The translations under genes and the position numbers were made by a program. A stretch of 64,000 nt of DNA from Prolixibacteraceae bacterium. Its GTDB lineage: Bacteria > Bacteroidota > Bacteroidia > Bacteroidales > Prolixibacteraceae. Positions within the stretch are counted from its first letter, which is position 1. Each line of letters starts with the position of its first letter. The notes under the pieces were generated by a model that ran no database searches, had not been told where the DNA came from, and saw only the letters and a list, made by a program, of their open reading frames with translations. The stretch is from NCBI GenBank assembly GCA_003457135.1, contig DMSQ01000017.1:14686-78685 (forward strand), read 5' to 3'. This document shows positions 26,570-35,870 of this stretch, piece after piece.

Positions 26570-26812
26570 AATAGTTTTGCACCCATAGCGAACATCAAAA
26601 AAGACAAACCTGCAGTTTCGTCACCAGTACCCCCTCATGGACGTTTTCGACTTGGGCTGGATTATAACTCTGACTATCAGTTAACATTTATCCAGGACGG
26701 ACTATTACCTAAAACAATTGTTGTTAACACGGAGCTTCCCAAAGAGGCTTATCTGCGTTCAGCCAATTTCCCGCATTTTTTAATGGCCGTAAAACTGTTC
26801 AATATTATTTGA
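26570..26812 (+). pseudogene. Remnant of a paralogue of the downstream repeat protein (N-terminal domain)
   Basis: An open frame without a start, between TAG at 26567 and TGA at 26810. It encodes HGRFRLGLDYNSDYQLTF ... KTIVVNTELPKEAYLRSANF, which aligns with residues 50-118 of the 1260-residue protein encoded from 26972 (GRFRFELEFFNEYYLTF ... KIIIVSTEIPKEVWERDNDF). No signal peptide and no repeats remain. The gap 26449-26971 holds nothing else recognisable, so this is read as a decayed duplicate. Confidence 0.75.
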
Positions 26813-26971
26813 AATCTGACGTTATTAGTTAACCAGATTATTGAGATCAACCATCACGAAATAAACATGTACCCAAATGTATGTCCTTTCGATGATTTAT
26901 TTAATTTTACGGGGTATTCGCGACGTTTTCAGTATCTAAAACACTATCTATTTCATTGAAACTAAACATGT

Positions 26972-29900
26972 ATGCAAAAGATAAGTAGGATAGGGATTTG
27001 GTTAATTCTGATTCTTATTTTTTTGTTTCAGCTTCAAACTCAGGCACAAAGCAAAAAATATTTCGTTATTACAGGCAGAATAGTTCCTGAAGTTGGGGAG
27101 GCGGGCACTGGTGTTATTGAAGTTAAAAAGAACCAAAATGAAATTACCAATATTGAAATTCCTAAAAATGGAAGATTTAGGTTCGAACTTGAGTTTTTCA
27201 ATGAATACTACCTCACTTTCAAATATCCCGGACATTTTAATAAGATTATAATCGTATCAACCGAGATACCGAAAGAAGTTTGGGAGCGTGATAATGATTT
27301 TCCGCCATTCCCGATGATTGTTCAGATGCAGCAGGAATTTGAAGGAATTGACAAAAGTTTTACCCTGAAACCCCAGGGGAAAATTTTCTATGGAAAAGAA
27401 ATTGATAATTTTGAGAAGGAAAGCTACATTTCGGATATCCAGTTCCAGGAACAGATAGAAACTGCCAAATCCCAGGCCAATCAGGTTCAAAAAGAAGCAC
27501 AATCCATTTCGAAAGAAAATGCTCAGGATTTAGCCGAAAAACAAAAGAATTTTGATCAACTGATTAAAGAAGCCGATACTCACTACCAACGTGGTGAATA
27601 TCAAATGGCTTTATTGCAGTACCTGGAAGCTAAAAAATTATTCCCTGAAAAAGCATATCCCAACGATCGGGTTGCCGAACTTCAGGATTTGGTAAAAGCA
27701 CTGGAAATTACTGCAAAACAAAAAGCTGACCTCGAACAGAAATATCAGTCAGCCATTACCAAAGCGAATGGATATTTCGACAAAAAAACTTATGTCAGCG
27801 CCAGGCCTTTGTACGAAGAAGCGCTCCGGTACAAGCCCGGTGATGTTTATGCAAATGGCCGCATCAATGAAATTGACCTGTTACAAATCAAACTCGAACA
27901 AATCGAAAAAGATTTTACCCTGACGATGCAGGCTGCAAATAACCAGGAACGGCAGAATGAATACGTGCAGGCCTTAAACTCATACAAAAGAGCGTTGGAG
28001 CTGAAACCAGACAGCAAGCTTGCCAAAGATAAAATCGCCGAAACTGAACTGGCCATCGTGGCTGTTGAAACCGATAAAAAATACCTTCAGGCCATTCAAT
28101 TAGCTGATCAGGCAATGGCTGCCAACGATTTTCAAAAAGCAAAAATGCAATATGTGGAAGCCCTGAAGATAAAGTCCGGCGAAACATATCCAAAAAACAA
28201 ACTCAACGAAATTGCACTTTCTGAATCGCAGGAAATCGAATTCAACGGATTAGTAGCCAATGCAGAGAAAGCTTATGCAAACAACAATTTCGACGAGTCG
28301 TTCCGATTATTTAACCAGGCCCTTGATATAAAACCAAAAAATCAGGCTGTTCAGAAACGGATTGAAGATATTCAGAAGATTCAGAAACAGTTGGCTAAAG
28401 ATCAGGAGCAGAAAGAAAAAAATTATCAGTCAACGATTACTCAGGCTGACAAGCTTTTTGAGAAAAAAGATTATACCAATGCCCAGGCTGAATACCGTAA
28501 AGCAATGGATGTAAAACCGGAAGAAATTTATCCAAAAGACCAGATTGCAAAGATTGATCAGATATTGGCCGAATTGCAGAAAGAAGAAGATATCAACCGG
28601 CAATACGCCCAACACATCAAATTGGCACAGGAAGCTTTTACCCTGAATAAACTGAAAGAGGCGCGGGATGAATATCAAAAGGCCTATAATTTCAAGCCTT
28701 TTGAACCGGTTCCGCCAGCCAGAATAGCCGAAATTGACAAAATACTCGCACAACTGGCAGAAACAGCCCAATTGGCCGCAATGGAAGAAGCCCAGCGATT
28801 AGCCAAAGAAAAAGCCGATAAAGATCAGTACAACAAAGCCATTGCCGCTGCCGATAAATCGTTCGCCGAAAAACAATACAAGATTGCGAGGACCCATTAC
28901 ACCACCACGCTTATTGCCCTGCCAAACGAAAAATATCCGAAAAATCAGATTGCTCTGATTGATAAACTCTTGTCGCAGCAGGAATTGGATAAAGTATTCG
29001 CTCTACAAAAAGCTAAGCAGGATTCTTTGCAAAAAGCCCGTGAGAACTTATTTGACCAAGCTATGTCGGCAGCAAAAGAGCACGAACAGAATAAGCAGTA
29101 CCGGCAAGCCATCACCAAATACGGGGAAGCCATTCAGATCAATCCAACACAAAGGAGTGCAATTCAGAAATTAATTAATGATGCTGAAGACAAACTGCAA
29201 TTGATGACCAGGCTGGATTTGGAATATAAAAAGATTATCAGGCTGGCAGATGATCAGTATGCAGCTTCGAAACTTGAAGATGCATTGGCCCAATACCAAA
29301 ATGCCCTGAAAATAAAACCTGACGAAGAATATCCTAAAAAGCAGATCGCCGAAATTCAGGCAATATTGACAACCCGTGAACAAAATTACACCAGCGTTAT
29401 ACAAAAGGCTGACCAGGCATTTGACACATCAGACTGGCAAATGGCCAAAATCAGTTATACAGAAGCTCTCGCTATAAAGCCAAAAGAAGCATATCCGGCC
29501 CAGCGGTTGAAAGAAGTTAACCAGAAAATAGCCGATTCAAATTTGGCCGAACTTAATATTGCATCTTTGAATAAAGCCTATGCTGAAGCGCTCGAAAAAG
29601 CTGAAAAATCATTTAAGGAAAACCAGCTTACAACAGCCCGGATTCAATTCGAAGTAGCCAGATCGTTGAAACCAGATGAAATAGTACCGATCGCCCGTAT
29701 CAATGAAATTGATGACTTGCTGGAGCAACGAAACAAAGATCGTCTGGCCCAGGCCCAGCGCGAACTGGACGAAAAATACAGTCAGGCCATTTCGGTTGCC
29801 GATAATTCTTTTCGCGCGAAATCATACAGCATTGCCAAACTGCAATATAAACAAGCTTCAATCATCAAACCGGACGAATCCTATCCAAAGGATCAGATGG

Positions 29901-30754
29901 CATTGTGTGACAAACTATTAAGCGAAGTTGTCCAGGTTGAAACTTACGTGAATAAATTGCCTGAAGTGGAAACTGCAAAACCAGTAGCCAGGCCGGTTTT
30001 CAATCCGGTAGAATCGGCTCAGGCCACCGAAGCACGGGCTAAATCGTACGAAATGATTTCCAATTACGATGAAGCTGTTAAACGGGCAGATGATTCATTT
30101 GGGATCAAAGACTATTCAGTGGCCCGGTTCTTTTATCTGAAAGCAAGTGATATCAAACCTAAAGAAGAATATCCCAAAAATCAGTTGGAATTAATCCGGA
30201 AACTGATTGATTCGCAATTGTCGGCCAATGATGTTTCTGGATATGACAATGCAATTTCGAAGGCTGATGACGCATTTGCCAAACAAAATTACACCATAGC
30301 CAAATTCTTCTATTACAAAGCCATCGAAATTAAATCGTGGGAAAAATATCCAAAGGACCGGATTAATGAAATTTTGTTGCTCACGAACTCCCTGCTTTCA
30401 GAAAAAGAAGAAAAAGAATATCGTGATTTTCTTGCCAGGGCAGATGAGGCCTTTTACAACAAAGACATGGCAATTGCCCGATTTTATTACAACAAGGCAA
30501 TTACCATAAAAAAAGATGAAAACTATCCGCAGATAAAACTTAAAGATATCCAGAAACTGATTCTACAGGATAATCAAGATCAGCAAAACCAGGAATACAG
30601 TAAGATAATTGAACAGGCAGATCAGGCTTTGCAGGCTGGGAATTTTAGTATCGCCCGTTTTAATTACAACAAAGCTTTGACATTGAGACCTGATGACAAA
30701 TATCCTAAAGATCAGTTAAAAAGCATCAAAGCAGCGCTGGAAAAGCAAAAATAA
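26972..30754 (+). CDS. Large exported protein of 17 TPR-like repeats
   Basis: A 1260-residue protein with a signal peptide (residues 1-25, ending in QTQAQS). Residues 28-120 are a beta-rich domain (YFVITGRIVPE, GRFRFELEFF) of the kind that begins carboxypeptidase-regulatory-like modules. From about 175 to the end there are 17 imperfect units of about 64 residues, each with a helix pair of the type A-D-x-A-F, (Y/I)A, Y-x-x-A-L-x-I-K-P and ending in E-x-Y-P-K-x-x-I-x-E-I. They resemble TPRs, with long charged linkers and heavy Lys/Glu/Gln content. A periplasmic scaffold is likely; partners are unknown. A decayed paralogue lies directly upstream. Confidence 0.8.
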   Translation: MQKISRIGIWLILILIFLFQLQTQAQSKKYFVITGRIVPEVGEAGTGVIEVKKNQNEITNIEIPKNGRFRFELEFFNEYYLTFKYPGHFNKIIIVSTEIPKEVWERDNDFPPFPMIVQMQQEFEGIDKSFTLKPQGKIFYGKEIDNFEKESYISDIQFQEQIETAKSQANQVQKEAQSISKENAQDLAEKQKNFDQLIKEADTHYQRGEYQMALLQYLEAKKLFPEKAYPNDRVAELQDLVKALEITAKQKADLEQKYQSAITKANGYFDKKTYVSARPLYEEALRYKPGDVYANGRINEIDLLQIKLEQIEKDFTLTMQAANNQERQNEYVQALNSYKRALELKPDSKLAKDKIAETELAIVAVETDKKYLQAIQLADQAMAANDFQKAKMQYVEALKIKSGETYPKNKLNEIALSESQEIEFNGLVANAEKAYANNNFDESFRLFNQALDIKPKNQAVQKRIEDIQKIQKQLAKDQEQKEKNYQSTITQADKLFEKKDYTNAQAEYRKAMDVKPEEIYPKDQIAKIDQILAELQKEEDINRQYAQHIKLAQEAFTLNKLKEARDEYQKAYNFKPFEPVPPARIAEIDKILAQLAETAQLAAMEEAQRLAKEKADKDQYNKAIAAADKSFAEKQYKIARTHYTTTLIALPNEKYPKNQIALIDKLLSQQELDKVFALQKAKQDSLQKARENLFDQAMSAAKEHEQNKQYRQAITKYGEAIQINPTQRSAIQKLINDAEDKLQLMTRLDLEYKKIIRLADDQYAASKLEDALAQYQNALKIKPDEEYPKKQIAEIQAILTTREQNYTSVIQKADQAFDTSDWQMAKISYTEALAIKPKEAYPAQRLKEVNQKIADSNLAELNIASLNKAYAEALEKAEKSFKENQLTTARIQFEVARSLKPDEIVPIARINEIDDLLEQRNKDRLAQAQRELDEKYSQAISVADNSFRAKSYSIAKLQYKQASIIKPDESYPKDQMALCDKLLSEVVQVETYVNKLPEVETAKPVARPVFNPVESAQATEARAKSYEMISNYDEAVKRADDSFGIKDYSVARFFYLKASDIKPKEEYPKNQLELIRKLIDSQLSANDVSGYDNAISKADDAFAKQNYTIAKFFYYKAIEIKSWEKYPKDRINEILLLTNSLLSEKEEKEYRDFLARADEAFYNKDMAIARFYYNKAITIKKDENYPQIKLKDIQKLILQDNQDQQNQEYSKIIEQADQALQAGNFSIARFNYNKALTLRPDDKYPKDQLKSIKAALEKQK

Positions 30755-30816
30755 TTAGAATTTAGTGAGCGGGTAATTAGGTTAGCCGCCCACTTTCACC
30801 GCAGAAAAACATCACC

Positions 30817-32247
30817 GTGGAATTAAAAATAAAAGATCAGCTCATTAGCCTGTTCGAATCACATTTTAAGGAAGAAGTTACCTTTTTCGAACAATTGCCC
30901 GGCTCAGGGTCGTACCGCGAATATGCCCGGATGAAAAGCGCTGGTCATCAGGTGATCGGAGCCTTTAACAACGACATCAGGGAAAATCAGGCATTTCTCG
31001 GTTTCTCGGCCCATTTCAGAAATAAAAATATTCCGGTTCCGCAAATCTATGCAGTTAGCGGCGATTTGAAAACTTATCTACAGGAAGATTTAGGAAACAC
31101 AACCCTTTTTGATTTTCTTACCCAGGTAAGAGAAACTGAAGGTTTCTCAGTAAGAATTGTGGACGAATACAAAAAAGTACTCCGTCAGCTGCCAAGAATT
31201 CAACTGATAGCAGGGAAAGATATTGATTACAGCTTTTGCTACCCGCGTGAAGCGTTCGACAAGCAATCCATGATGTGGGACCTGAATTACTTCAAATACT
31301 ATTTCCTGAAACTTGCCAAAATCCCTTTCGACGAACAAGCTTTGGAAGATGATTTTCAGGCTTTCAGCGATTACCTACTGGCTGTTGATAACCATGCATT
31401 CCTGTACCGTGATTTTCAGTCGCGAAATGTGATGCTGAAGGATGGAGAGGTTTATTTTATTGACTACCAGGGAGGACGAAAAGGAGCCCTGCAATACGAT
31501 CTGGCATCCTTATTATACGATGCAAAAGCAAATATTCCGGAAGCCGAACGGGAAGAACTGCTTGAATTCTATCTCGACGAACTCGCCCGTTACAAGCACA
31601 CCGACCGTGAGAAATTCAAATCACTGTTTGGCGGATACGTGCTGATCCGCATCATGCAGGCAATGGGGGCTTACGGGTTCAGGGGATTCTACGAAAAAAA
31701 GGAACATTTCCTGAAAAGTATTCCGTTTGCCCTGAAAAATCTGGAAACCTTGCTGGCCAAAAATACCATTCAGGTTCCTTTGCCCGAATTATTTAAAGTA
31801 CTGAAAGCCGTTACCCAATCCTCATTTTTGAAATCAATCAGCCCGGTTAACGACAGACTGACAGTTCGAATCAGCAGTTTCTCGTACAAAAAAGGAATTC
31901 CGAAAGATCCATCCGGAAATGGCGGCGGCTTTGTATTTGATTGCCGGGCCATTCACAATCCCGGAAAATATGTAGAATACAAACATCTTACAGGTAAAGA
32001 TCCGCAGGTTCAGCAATTTCTGGAAACGAAATCAACCATGTCCGATTTTTTGTCACCTGTTTTTAGCCTGGTTTCCCATTCGGTTGAAGTGTATTCGCTG
32101 AGGGGTTTTTCACATTTGTGTGTAAGTTTCGGATGTACCGGCGGACAGCACCGTTCGGTTTACGCTGCCGAAAAATTGGCGGAGTATTTGAAAAACAATT
32201 ATCCGGTTGAGATTGTTTTACAGCATACCGAACAGGATAATAAATAA
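30817..32247 (+). CDS. APH-type kinase fused to a RapZ C-terminal domain
   Basis: A 476-residue fusion with GTG start at 30817. Residues 1-320 are an aminoglycoside-phosphotransferase/AmgK-like kinase: Brenner-type motif FLYRDFQSRNVMLKDG (catalytic Asp) and VYFIDYQGGRKGALQYDLAS (metal site). Residues 345-476 match the C-terminal domain of RapZ, with GGGFVFDCRAIHNPG and the phosphate-binding block GCTGGQHRSVYAAEKLAEYL. RapZ binds glucosamine-6-phosphate and regulatory RNA in E. coli; AmgK phosphorylates amino sugars for cell-wall recycling. The fusion thus suggests amino-sugar sensing coupled to sugar phosphorylation, an inference only. A small Cys-rich ORF follows. Confidence 0.88.
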   Translation: MELKIKDQLISLFESHFKEEVTFFEQLPGSGSYREYARMKSAGHQVIGAFNNDIRENQAFLGFSAHFRNKNIPVPQIYAVSGDLKTYLQEDLGNTTLFDFLTQVRETEGFSVRIVDEYKKVLRQLPRIQLIAGKDIDYSFCYPREAFDKQSMMWDLNYFKYYFLKLAKIPFDEQALEDDFQAFSDYLLAVDNHAFLYRDFQSRNVMLKDGEVYFIDYQGGRKGALQYDLASLLYDAKANIPEAEREELLEFYLDELARYKHTDREKFKSLFGGYVLIRIMQAMGAYGFRGFYEKKEHFLKSIPFALKNLETLLAKNTIQVPLPELFKVLKAVTQSSFLKSISPVNDRLTVRISSFSYKKGIPKDPSGNGGGFVFDCRAIHNPGKYVEYKHLTGKDPQVQQFLETKSTMSDFLSPVFSLVSHSVEVYSLRGFSHLCVSFGCTGGQHRSVYAAEKLAEYLKNNYPVEIVLQHTEQDNK

Positions 32248-32249
32248 AG

Positions 32250-32378
32250 ATGTCGAAGACACAGTGTAAAAATGAGGATTACAAGGAGAAAGATGATGCT
32301 AAATACGTATGCAAACACTGTGAACGGAAAGCAAAAAAAGAAGATAAAATCTGTAAACCAAAAAAAATAAAAGACTGA
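32250..32378 (+). CDS. Small four-cysteine protein, putative zinc ribbon
   Basis: A 42-residue frame with ATG start, 2 bases after the kinase-RapZ stop, too short for routine calling. It starts MSKTQCKNEDYKEKDD and ends KICKPKKIKD, with Cys at 6, 21, 24 and 35; the central CKHC suggests a zinc knuckle. It is very rich in Lys. Similar short Cys/Lys-rich proteins occur in other Bacteroidota as far as I recall, without known function. Tight linkage to the kinase gene suggests joint expression. Confidence 0.6.
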   Translation: MSKTQCKNEDYKEKDDAKYVCKHCERKAKKEDKICKPKKIKD

Positions 32379-32403
32379 AAATCTGTTTATTTTCACCAAT
32401 ACC

Positions 32404-34515
32404 ATGATGAAATCAGTCTTTACCAATATAATTGTTGCATTCGTCCTCCTGATCTCATTTTCCCTTCAGGCAAAAGATCCTTTCAAAGCGCGTGTTTCGC
32501 AAACTGAAACAGAATTGCCTCATCACCGTGTTACTTTTCAGCCCGATTCAACCATTAACCTTCAGGAAATCGTCGTAAAGGCATTTCGATCGGATAAACG
32601 GTTGCGCGACACACCGGGTTCGATCGGAATCATGACCAACCGGCAACTGCTGCGCGAACCAGCTTTCACACTTGCATCTTCGGTCAATAAAATTGCAGGT
32701 GTGTGGATGCAAAGCGGTTCGATAAACACCAACAGGCTCACCATTCGCGGAATAGGAACCCGTTCTCCTTACGGAAGCAACAAAATCAGGGCATATTACG
32801 GCGACATTCCGCTGACGAACGGCGTTGGTGAAACCACGCTCGAAGATTTGGACCTGGAACAAATTTCAGATATCGAAATCATTAAAGGCCCTTCCTCAGG
32901 TTTTTATGGCTCAGGATTGGGAGGCGTTTTGCTGTTCAATCCGCTCAGGCCAGCAAAAGACCAGTTGTCCAAACAGGTTTCGGCAGGTTCATTTCAAACC
33001 ATCAAATACACCGGCAAACTGGCCATAGCAAATCCGAATGCCGGGCATTCCCTGGTGTACAGCCGGATTCATTCAGACGGATACCGCGAAAACAATGAAA
33101 CCAACCGTCACAACCTGACCTGGACATCATCGGTTACAAAAAATCACACCTCAATTAATTTACTGGCTGCATTCATTAAAATGGATGCCTACATTCCCAG
33201 TTCCATCAACAAGAAGATGTATCAGGAAACACCCGAAAAAGCGGCCACAAACTGGGCAACTACCAGAGGATACGAAGACTACCGGAAAGTTTTGGGAGGC
33301 TTCTCTGTTCAGCAAACATTCAGTAAAAACTGGCAGGCCAAACTCAGCACATTTGCACAAACCAATCAGAGCAACGAATTGCGGCCTTTCAACATCCTTC
33401 AGGAAAAGAACCATTACCTCGGATTTCGGTCGGTGGCGGAGAAAAAATACACCTCCGGAAAAACAACCAGCCGCCTGATTTTGGGTAACGAATTTTTTAC
33501 CGAAAACTACCAGTGGCAAACACTTCAGAATAATAACCGGGCAGCCGGAAACCTGTTGACCGACAATGTGGAATTTCGCTGGTACAACAATATTTTTTTC
33601 CTGGCCGACCTGAATTTTCAGGAGCGGTTTCAACTTTCGGCCAGCCTGAACCTGAACCGGACGAGCTACCGTTATGAAGATCATTTTCTGTCGAATGGCG
33701 ATCAGGGAGGTAAACATCAGTTTAATCCGGTCGTTTCCCCGCGACTGGCTGCCAACTGGAAATCATCTGATAAGATAAGCACATTTGCCGTTGTGAGTCA
33801 TGGCTTCTCCCCTCCTACCCTTGAAGAAACCCTGATGCCAGAAGGTTTACGTAACACAGCCATCAAGCCTGAAACTGGTTGGAATTTTGAAGTTGGCGCT
33901 AAAGGATCGGTCTCCGAATCGCTCTGGTTCGAAATTTCAGCTTATTACATGAAAGTTAAAAATCTTCTGGTTGCACGACGTACCGCTGAAGATGAATACA
34001 TGGGGATCAACGCTGGCAGTACCAATCACCCCGGATTGGAAATTAAACTGGATTATCGGCTCATCGAACGCCCTGAATGGTCGTCGTTCTTTCGGATAAA
34101 TGCCAGCCTGACGCGATACCGTTTCGCTGAATTTATGGACAGCGGAATCAATTATTCAGGGAATAAACTGACCGGAACGCCTGCATCAACCACTAACTGG
34201 ATGCTCGAAACCATACATTCCAAAGGATTATTCCTGAACCTGCATGTTCAAACCGTTGGCCGGATGCCTATGCGCGACGACAATGCTTTGTTTACCGATG
34301 CCTATCAGTTAGCCAACCTGATGGCCGGATACGAAAAGACATTCAAGAAACTGACTGTCAGCCTGTCTTCAGGAGTCCAGAACATATTGGACCAACATTA
34401 TGCTTCGATGGTTCTGATTAATGCCACTGCTGTTGGCAGTCAGACGCCCCGGTATTATTACCCTGGCTTGCCCCGCAATTACAAAACAAGGATCAGTTTA
34501 AAGTATTCGTTTTAG
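32404..34515 (+). CDS. TonB-dependent receptor
   Basis: A 703-residue outer-membrane receptor. The signal peptide MMKSVFTNIIVAFVLLISFS is followed by a short region and the plug domain (INLQEIVVKAFR, then NRLTIRGIGTRSPYGSNKIR and IEIIKGPSSGFYGSGLGGVL). The beta barrel fills the rest and ends with the typical aromatic C-terminus (ISLKYSF). It lacks a SusC-type N-terminal carboxypeptidase-like domain and has no SusD partner, so it is more like a siderophore, cobalamin or metal receptor (FecA/FepA group). Substrate unknown. It is separated by 149 bases from the redox modules, which have their own promoter. Confidence 0.88.
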   Translation: MMKSVFTNIIVAFVLLISFSLQAKDPFKARVSQTETELPHHRVTFQPDSTINLQEIVVKAFRSDKRLRDTPGSIGIMTNRQLLREPAFTLASSVNKIAGVWMQSGSINTNRLTIRGIGTRSPYGSNKIRAYYGDIPLTNGVGETTLEDLDLEQISDIEIIKGPSSGFYGSGLGGVLLFNPLRPAKDQLSKQVSAGSFQTIKYTGKLAIANPNAGHSLVYSRIHSDGYRENNETNRHNLTWTSSVTKNHTSINLLAAFIKMDAYIPSSINKKMYQETPEKAATNWATTRGYEDYRKVLGGFSVQQTFSKNWQAKLSTFAQTNQSNELRPFNILQEKNHYLGFRSVAEKKYTSGKTTSRLILGNEFFTENYQWQTLQNNNRAAGNLLTDNVEFRWYNNIFFLADLNFQERFQLSASLNLNRTSYRYEDHFLSNGDQGGKHQFNPVVSPRLAANWKSSDKISTFAVVSHGFSPPTLEETLMPEGLRNTAIKPETGWNFEVGAKGSVSESLWFEISAYYMKVKNLLVARRTAEDEYMGINAGSTNHPGLEIKLDYRLIERPEWSSFFRINASLTRYRFAEFMDSGINYSGNKLTGTPASTTNWMLETIHSKGLFLNLHVQTVGRMPMRDDNALFTDAYQLANLMAGYEKTFKKLTVSLSSGVQNILDQHYASMVLINATAVGSQTPRYYYPGLPRNYKTRISLKYSF

Positions 34516-34581
34516 CATACTGGCAAGCGATATCTGGCCCTATTTACCTCAAAATTAAACTGCCATATATTTTCATTATCG

Positions 34582-34595
34582 TTGACTTATATCAA
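34582..34595. promoter_or_regulatory. FNR/CRP-like palindrome
   Basis: TTGACTTATATCAA matches the FNR consensus TTGAT-N4-ATCAA at nine of ten defined positions. Its centre lies about 53 bases before the transcription start predicted from the TACATTTG box at 34628. It precedes an operon of anaerobic-looking redox genes. Confidence 0.45.
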
Positions 34596-34606
34596 TCTGT
34601 TTCAAA

Positions 34607-34635
34607 TTGTGAAGTAGATATAATTCATACATTTG
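34607..34635 (+). promoter_or_regulatory. Bacteroidota-type promoter of the first cytochrome/NrfD module
   Basis: TTG at 34607-34609 and TACATTTG at 34628-34635 fit the primary-sigma consensus of the phylum (TTG, then TAnnTTTG) with an 18-base spacer. The predicted transcript would start about 34642, some 23 bases before the cytochrome gene's ATG. Confidence 0.5.
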
Positions 34636-34664
34636 AGTTTACCTAACTAAAAAAATATGAAATT

Positions 34665-35120
34665 ATGCCTCCTCAGCTTAAGACTTTGCTCCCCCTTTTG
34701 GCAGTTTTCATTTGCATTTTCCTTGTCGCCCGTCATTTTCTGATTCCGGAGTCGTTCGGCAAATACGGGCACTACCGGGCTGATTCGATGGATGAAACTG
34801 CAGCGATTCCAATCAACTATGTTGGAAAAGAGGCCTGCGCTGAATGCCATGACACCGAAACCGCAAAACTTGCATCCGACCTTCACTCCGTTTTATCTTG
34901 TGAAATATGTCACGGTCCTGGAGCACTGCATGTTGCTGATGCTGAAAAAGGAATACTATTGAAACCCGGCACCAGGGAATTTTGCGGGACATGCCACAGT
35001 ATAAATCCTGCACGCAGAACTGAAGTTATTAACCAAATTGATACAAAGGAACACCATCCTGAAAAAGATAATTGTATCGATTGCCATAATCCACATGCCG
35101 TATGGGAACTGAAAGAATAA
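34665..35120 (+). CDS. Membrane-anchored tetraheme cytochrome c
   Basis: A 151-residue cytochrome. An N-terminal hydrophobic helix (residues 6-22) anchors or exports it. Four CxxCH haem sites lie at 58-62 (CAECH), 79-83 (CEICH), 107-111 (CGTCH) and 137-141 (CIDCH). In length and spacing it resembles NrfB/cytochrome c3-like electron carriers. Its last 19 bases overlap the start of the Tat-exported ferredoxin gene, and NrfD follows, so the three form one complex that moves electrons between menaquinone and periplasmic haems. The start is fixed at 34665 because the neighbouring ATG at 34658 is in another frame. Confidence 0.9.
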   Translation: MPPQLKTLLPLLAVFICIFLVARHFLIPESFGKYGHYRADSMDETAAIPINYVGKEACAECHDTETAKLASDLHSVLSCEICHGPGALHVADAEKGILLKPGTREFCGTCHSINPARRTEVINQIDTKEHHPEKDNCIDCHNPHAVWELKE

Positions 35121-35869
35121 ACGACACGAGACGAAATTTTTTAAGAAAGTCAGCCATGCTGGCCGGAACCTTATTGGCAACTTCGGTTACCAAGCCTTTT
35201 ACAGCCGTCATTTTTGCCGCAAACCAGCCAGATAAAACAAAACCCTGGTATGGGATCGGGATTGATATTGAAAAATGTATCGGCTGCGGTAATTGTGCCA
35301 AAGCATGCAAATTAGAAAATGATGTCCCCAAAGAACCATTCTATTTCAGATCATGGGTCGAACAGTATGCTATAAAAAATGATGGTACCGTAAAAGTTGA
35401 ATCACCTAATGGCGGGATCGATGGATTTACTCAAACAGTGGCGGCAGAAGATATATTCAAAACATTTTTCGTTCCCAAGATGTGCAATCATTGCGCAAAA
35501 TCGCCTTGTACACAGGTATGTCCGGTCGGTGCTACTTATGAAAGCCCGGAAGGAATTGCGCTGGTTGATGATAAATATTGCATTGGTTGCCGGTATTGTA
35601 TTCAGGCCTGCCCATACGGATGCCGTTACCTTCATCCGGTCAAAAATACAGTTGACAAATGCACTTTATGTTATCACCGGATAAAAAAAGGTTTATCACC
35701 GGCATGTGTAGAAGTTTGTCCTACTGGAGCAAGAATTTATGGTGACCTGAATGATAAGGAAGGCCTGTTAAACAAATTTCTTAAGGAACACCACTGCCAT
35801 GTTTTAAAACCTAATTTAAATACCGGTTCGAAATTATTTTATAACGGATTAAGCGCGGAGGTACGATAA
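35102..35869 (+). CDS. Tat-exported ferredoxin with four [4Fe-4S] clusters (NrfC/DmsB-like)
   Basis: A 255-residue periplasmic electron-transfer subunit. The twin-arginine signal is TRRNFLRKSAML. Sixteen Cys fall in four cluster groups: 59/62/65/69, 128/131/136/140, 160/163/166/170 and 187/190/202/206, the standard pattern of NrfC, DmsB and PsrB. It overlaps the tetraheme cytochrome gene by 19 bases and is followed after 1 base by NrfD. Such subunits pass electrons between the quinone-reactive NrfD and a catalytic or cytochrome partner. No molybdopterin subunit is encoded in the window, so the cytochrome is the likely partner. Confidence 0.93.
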   Translation: MGTERINDTRRNFLRKSAMLAGTLLATSVTKPFTAVIFAANQPDKTKPWYGIGIDIEKCIGCGNCAKACKLENDVPKEPFYFRSWVEQYAIKNDGTVKVESPNGGIDGFTQTVAAEDIFKTFFVPKMCNHCAKSPCTQVCPVGATYESPEGIALVDDKYCIGCRYCIQACPYGCRYLHPVKNTVDKCTLCYHRIKKGLSPACVEVCPTGARIYGDLNDKEGLLNKFLKEHHCHVLKPNLNTGSKLFYNGLSAEVR

Positions 35870-35870
35870 T

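Noticed and set aside
26972..30754. CRISPR-like array suggested by the repeated DNA
   Set aside because: The repeats are about 190 bases long, diverged and in one long coding frame; they encode protein repeats.
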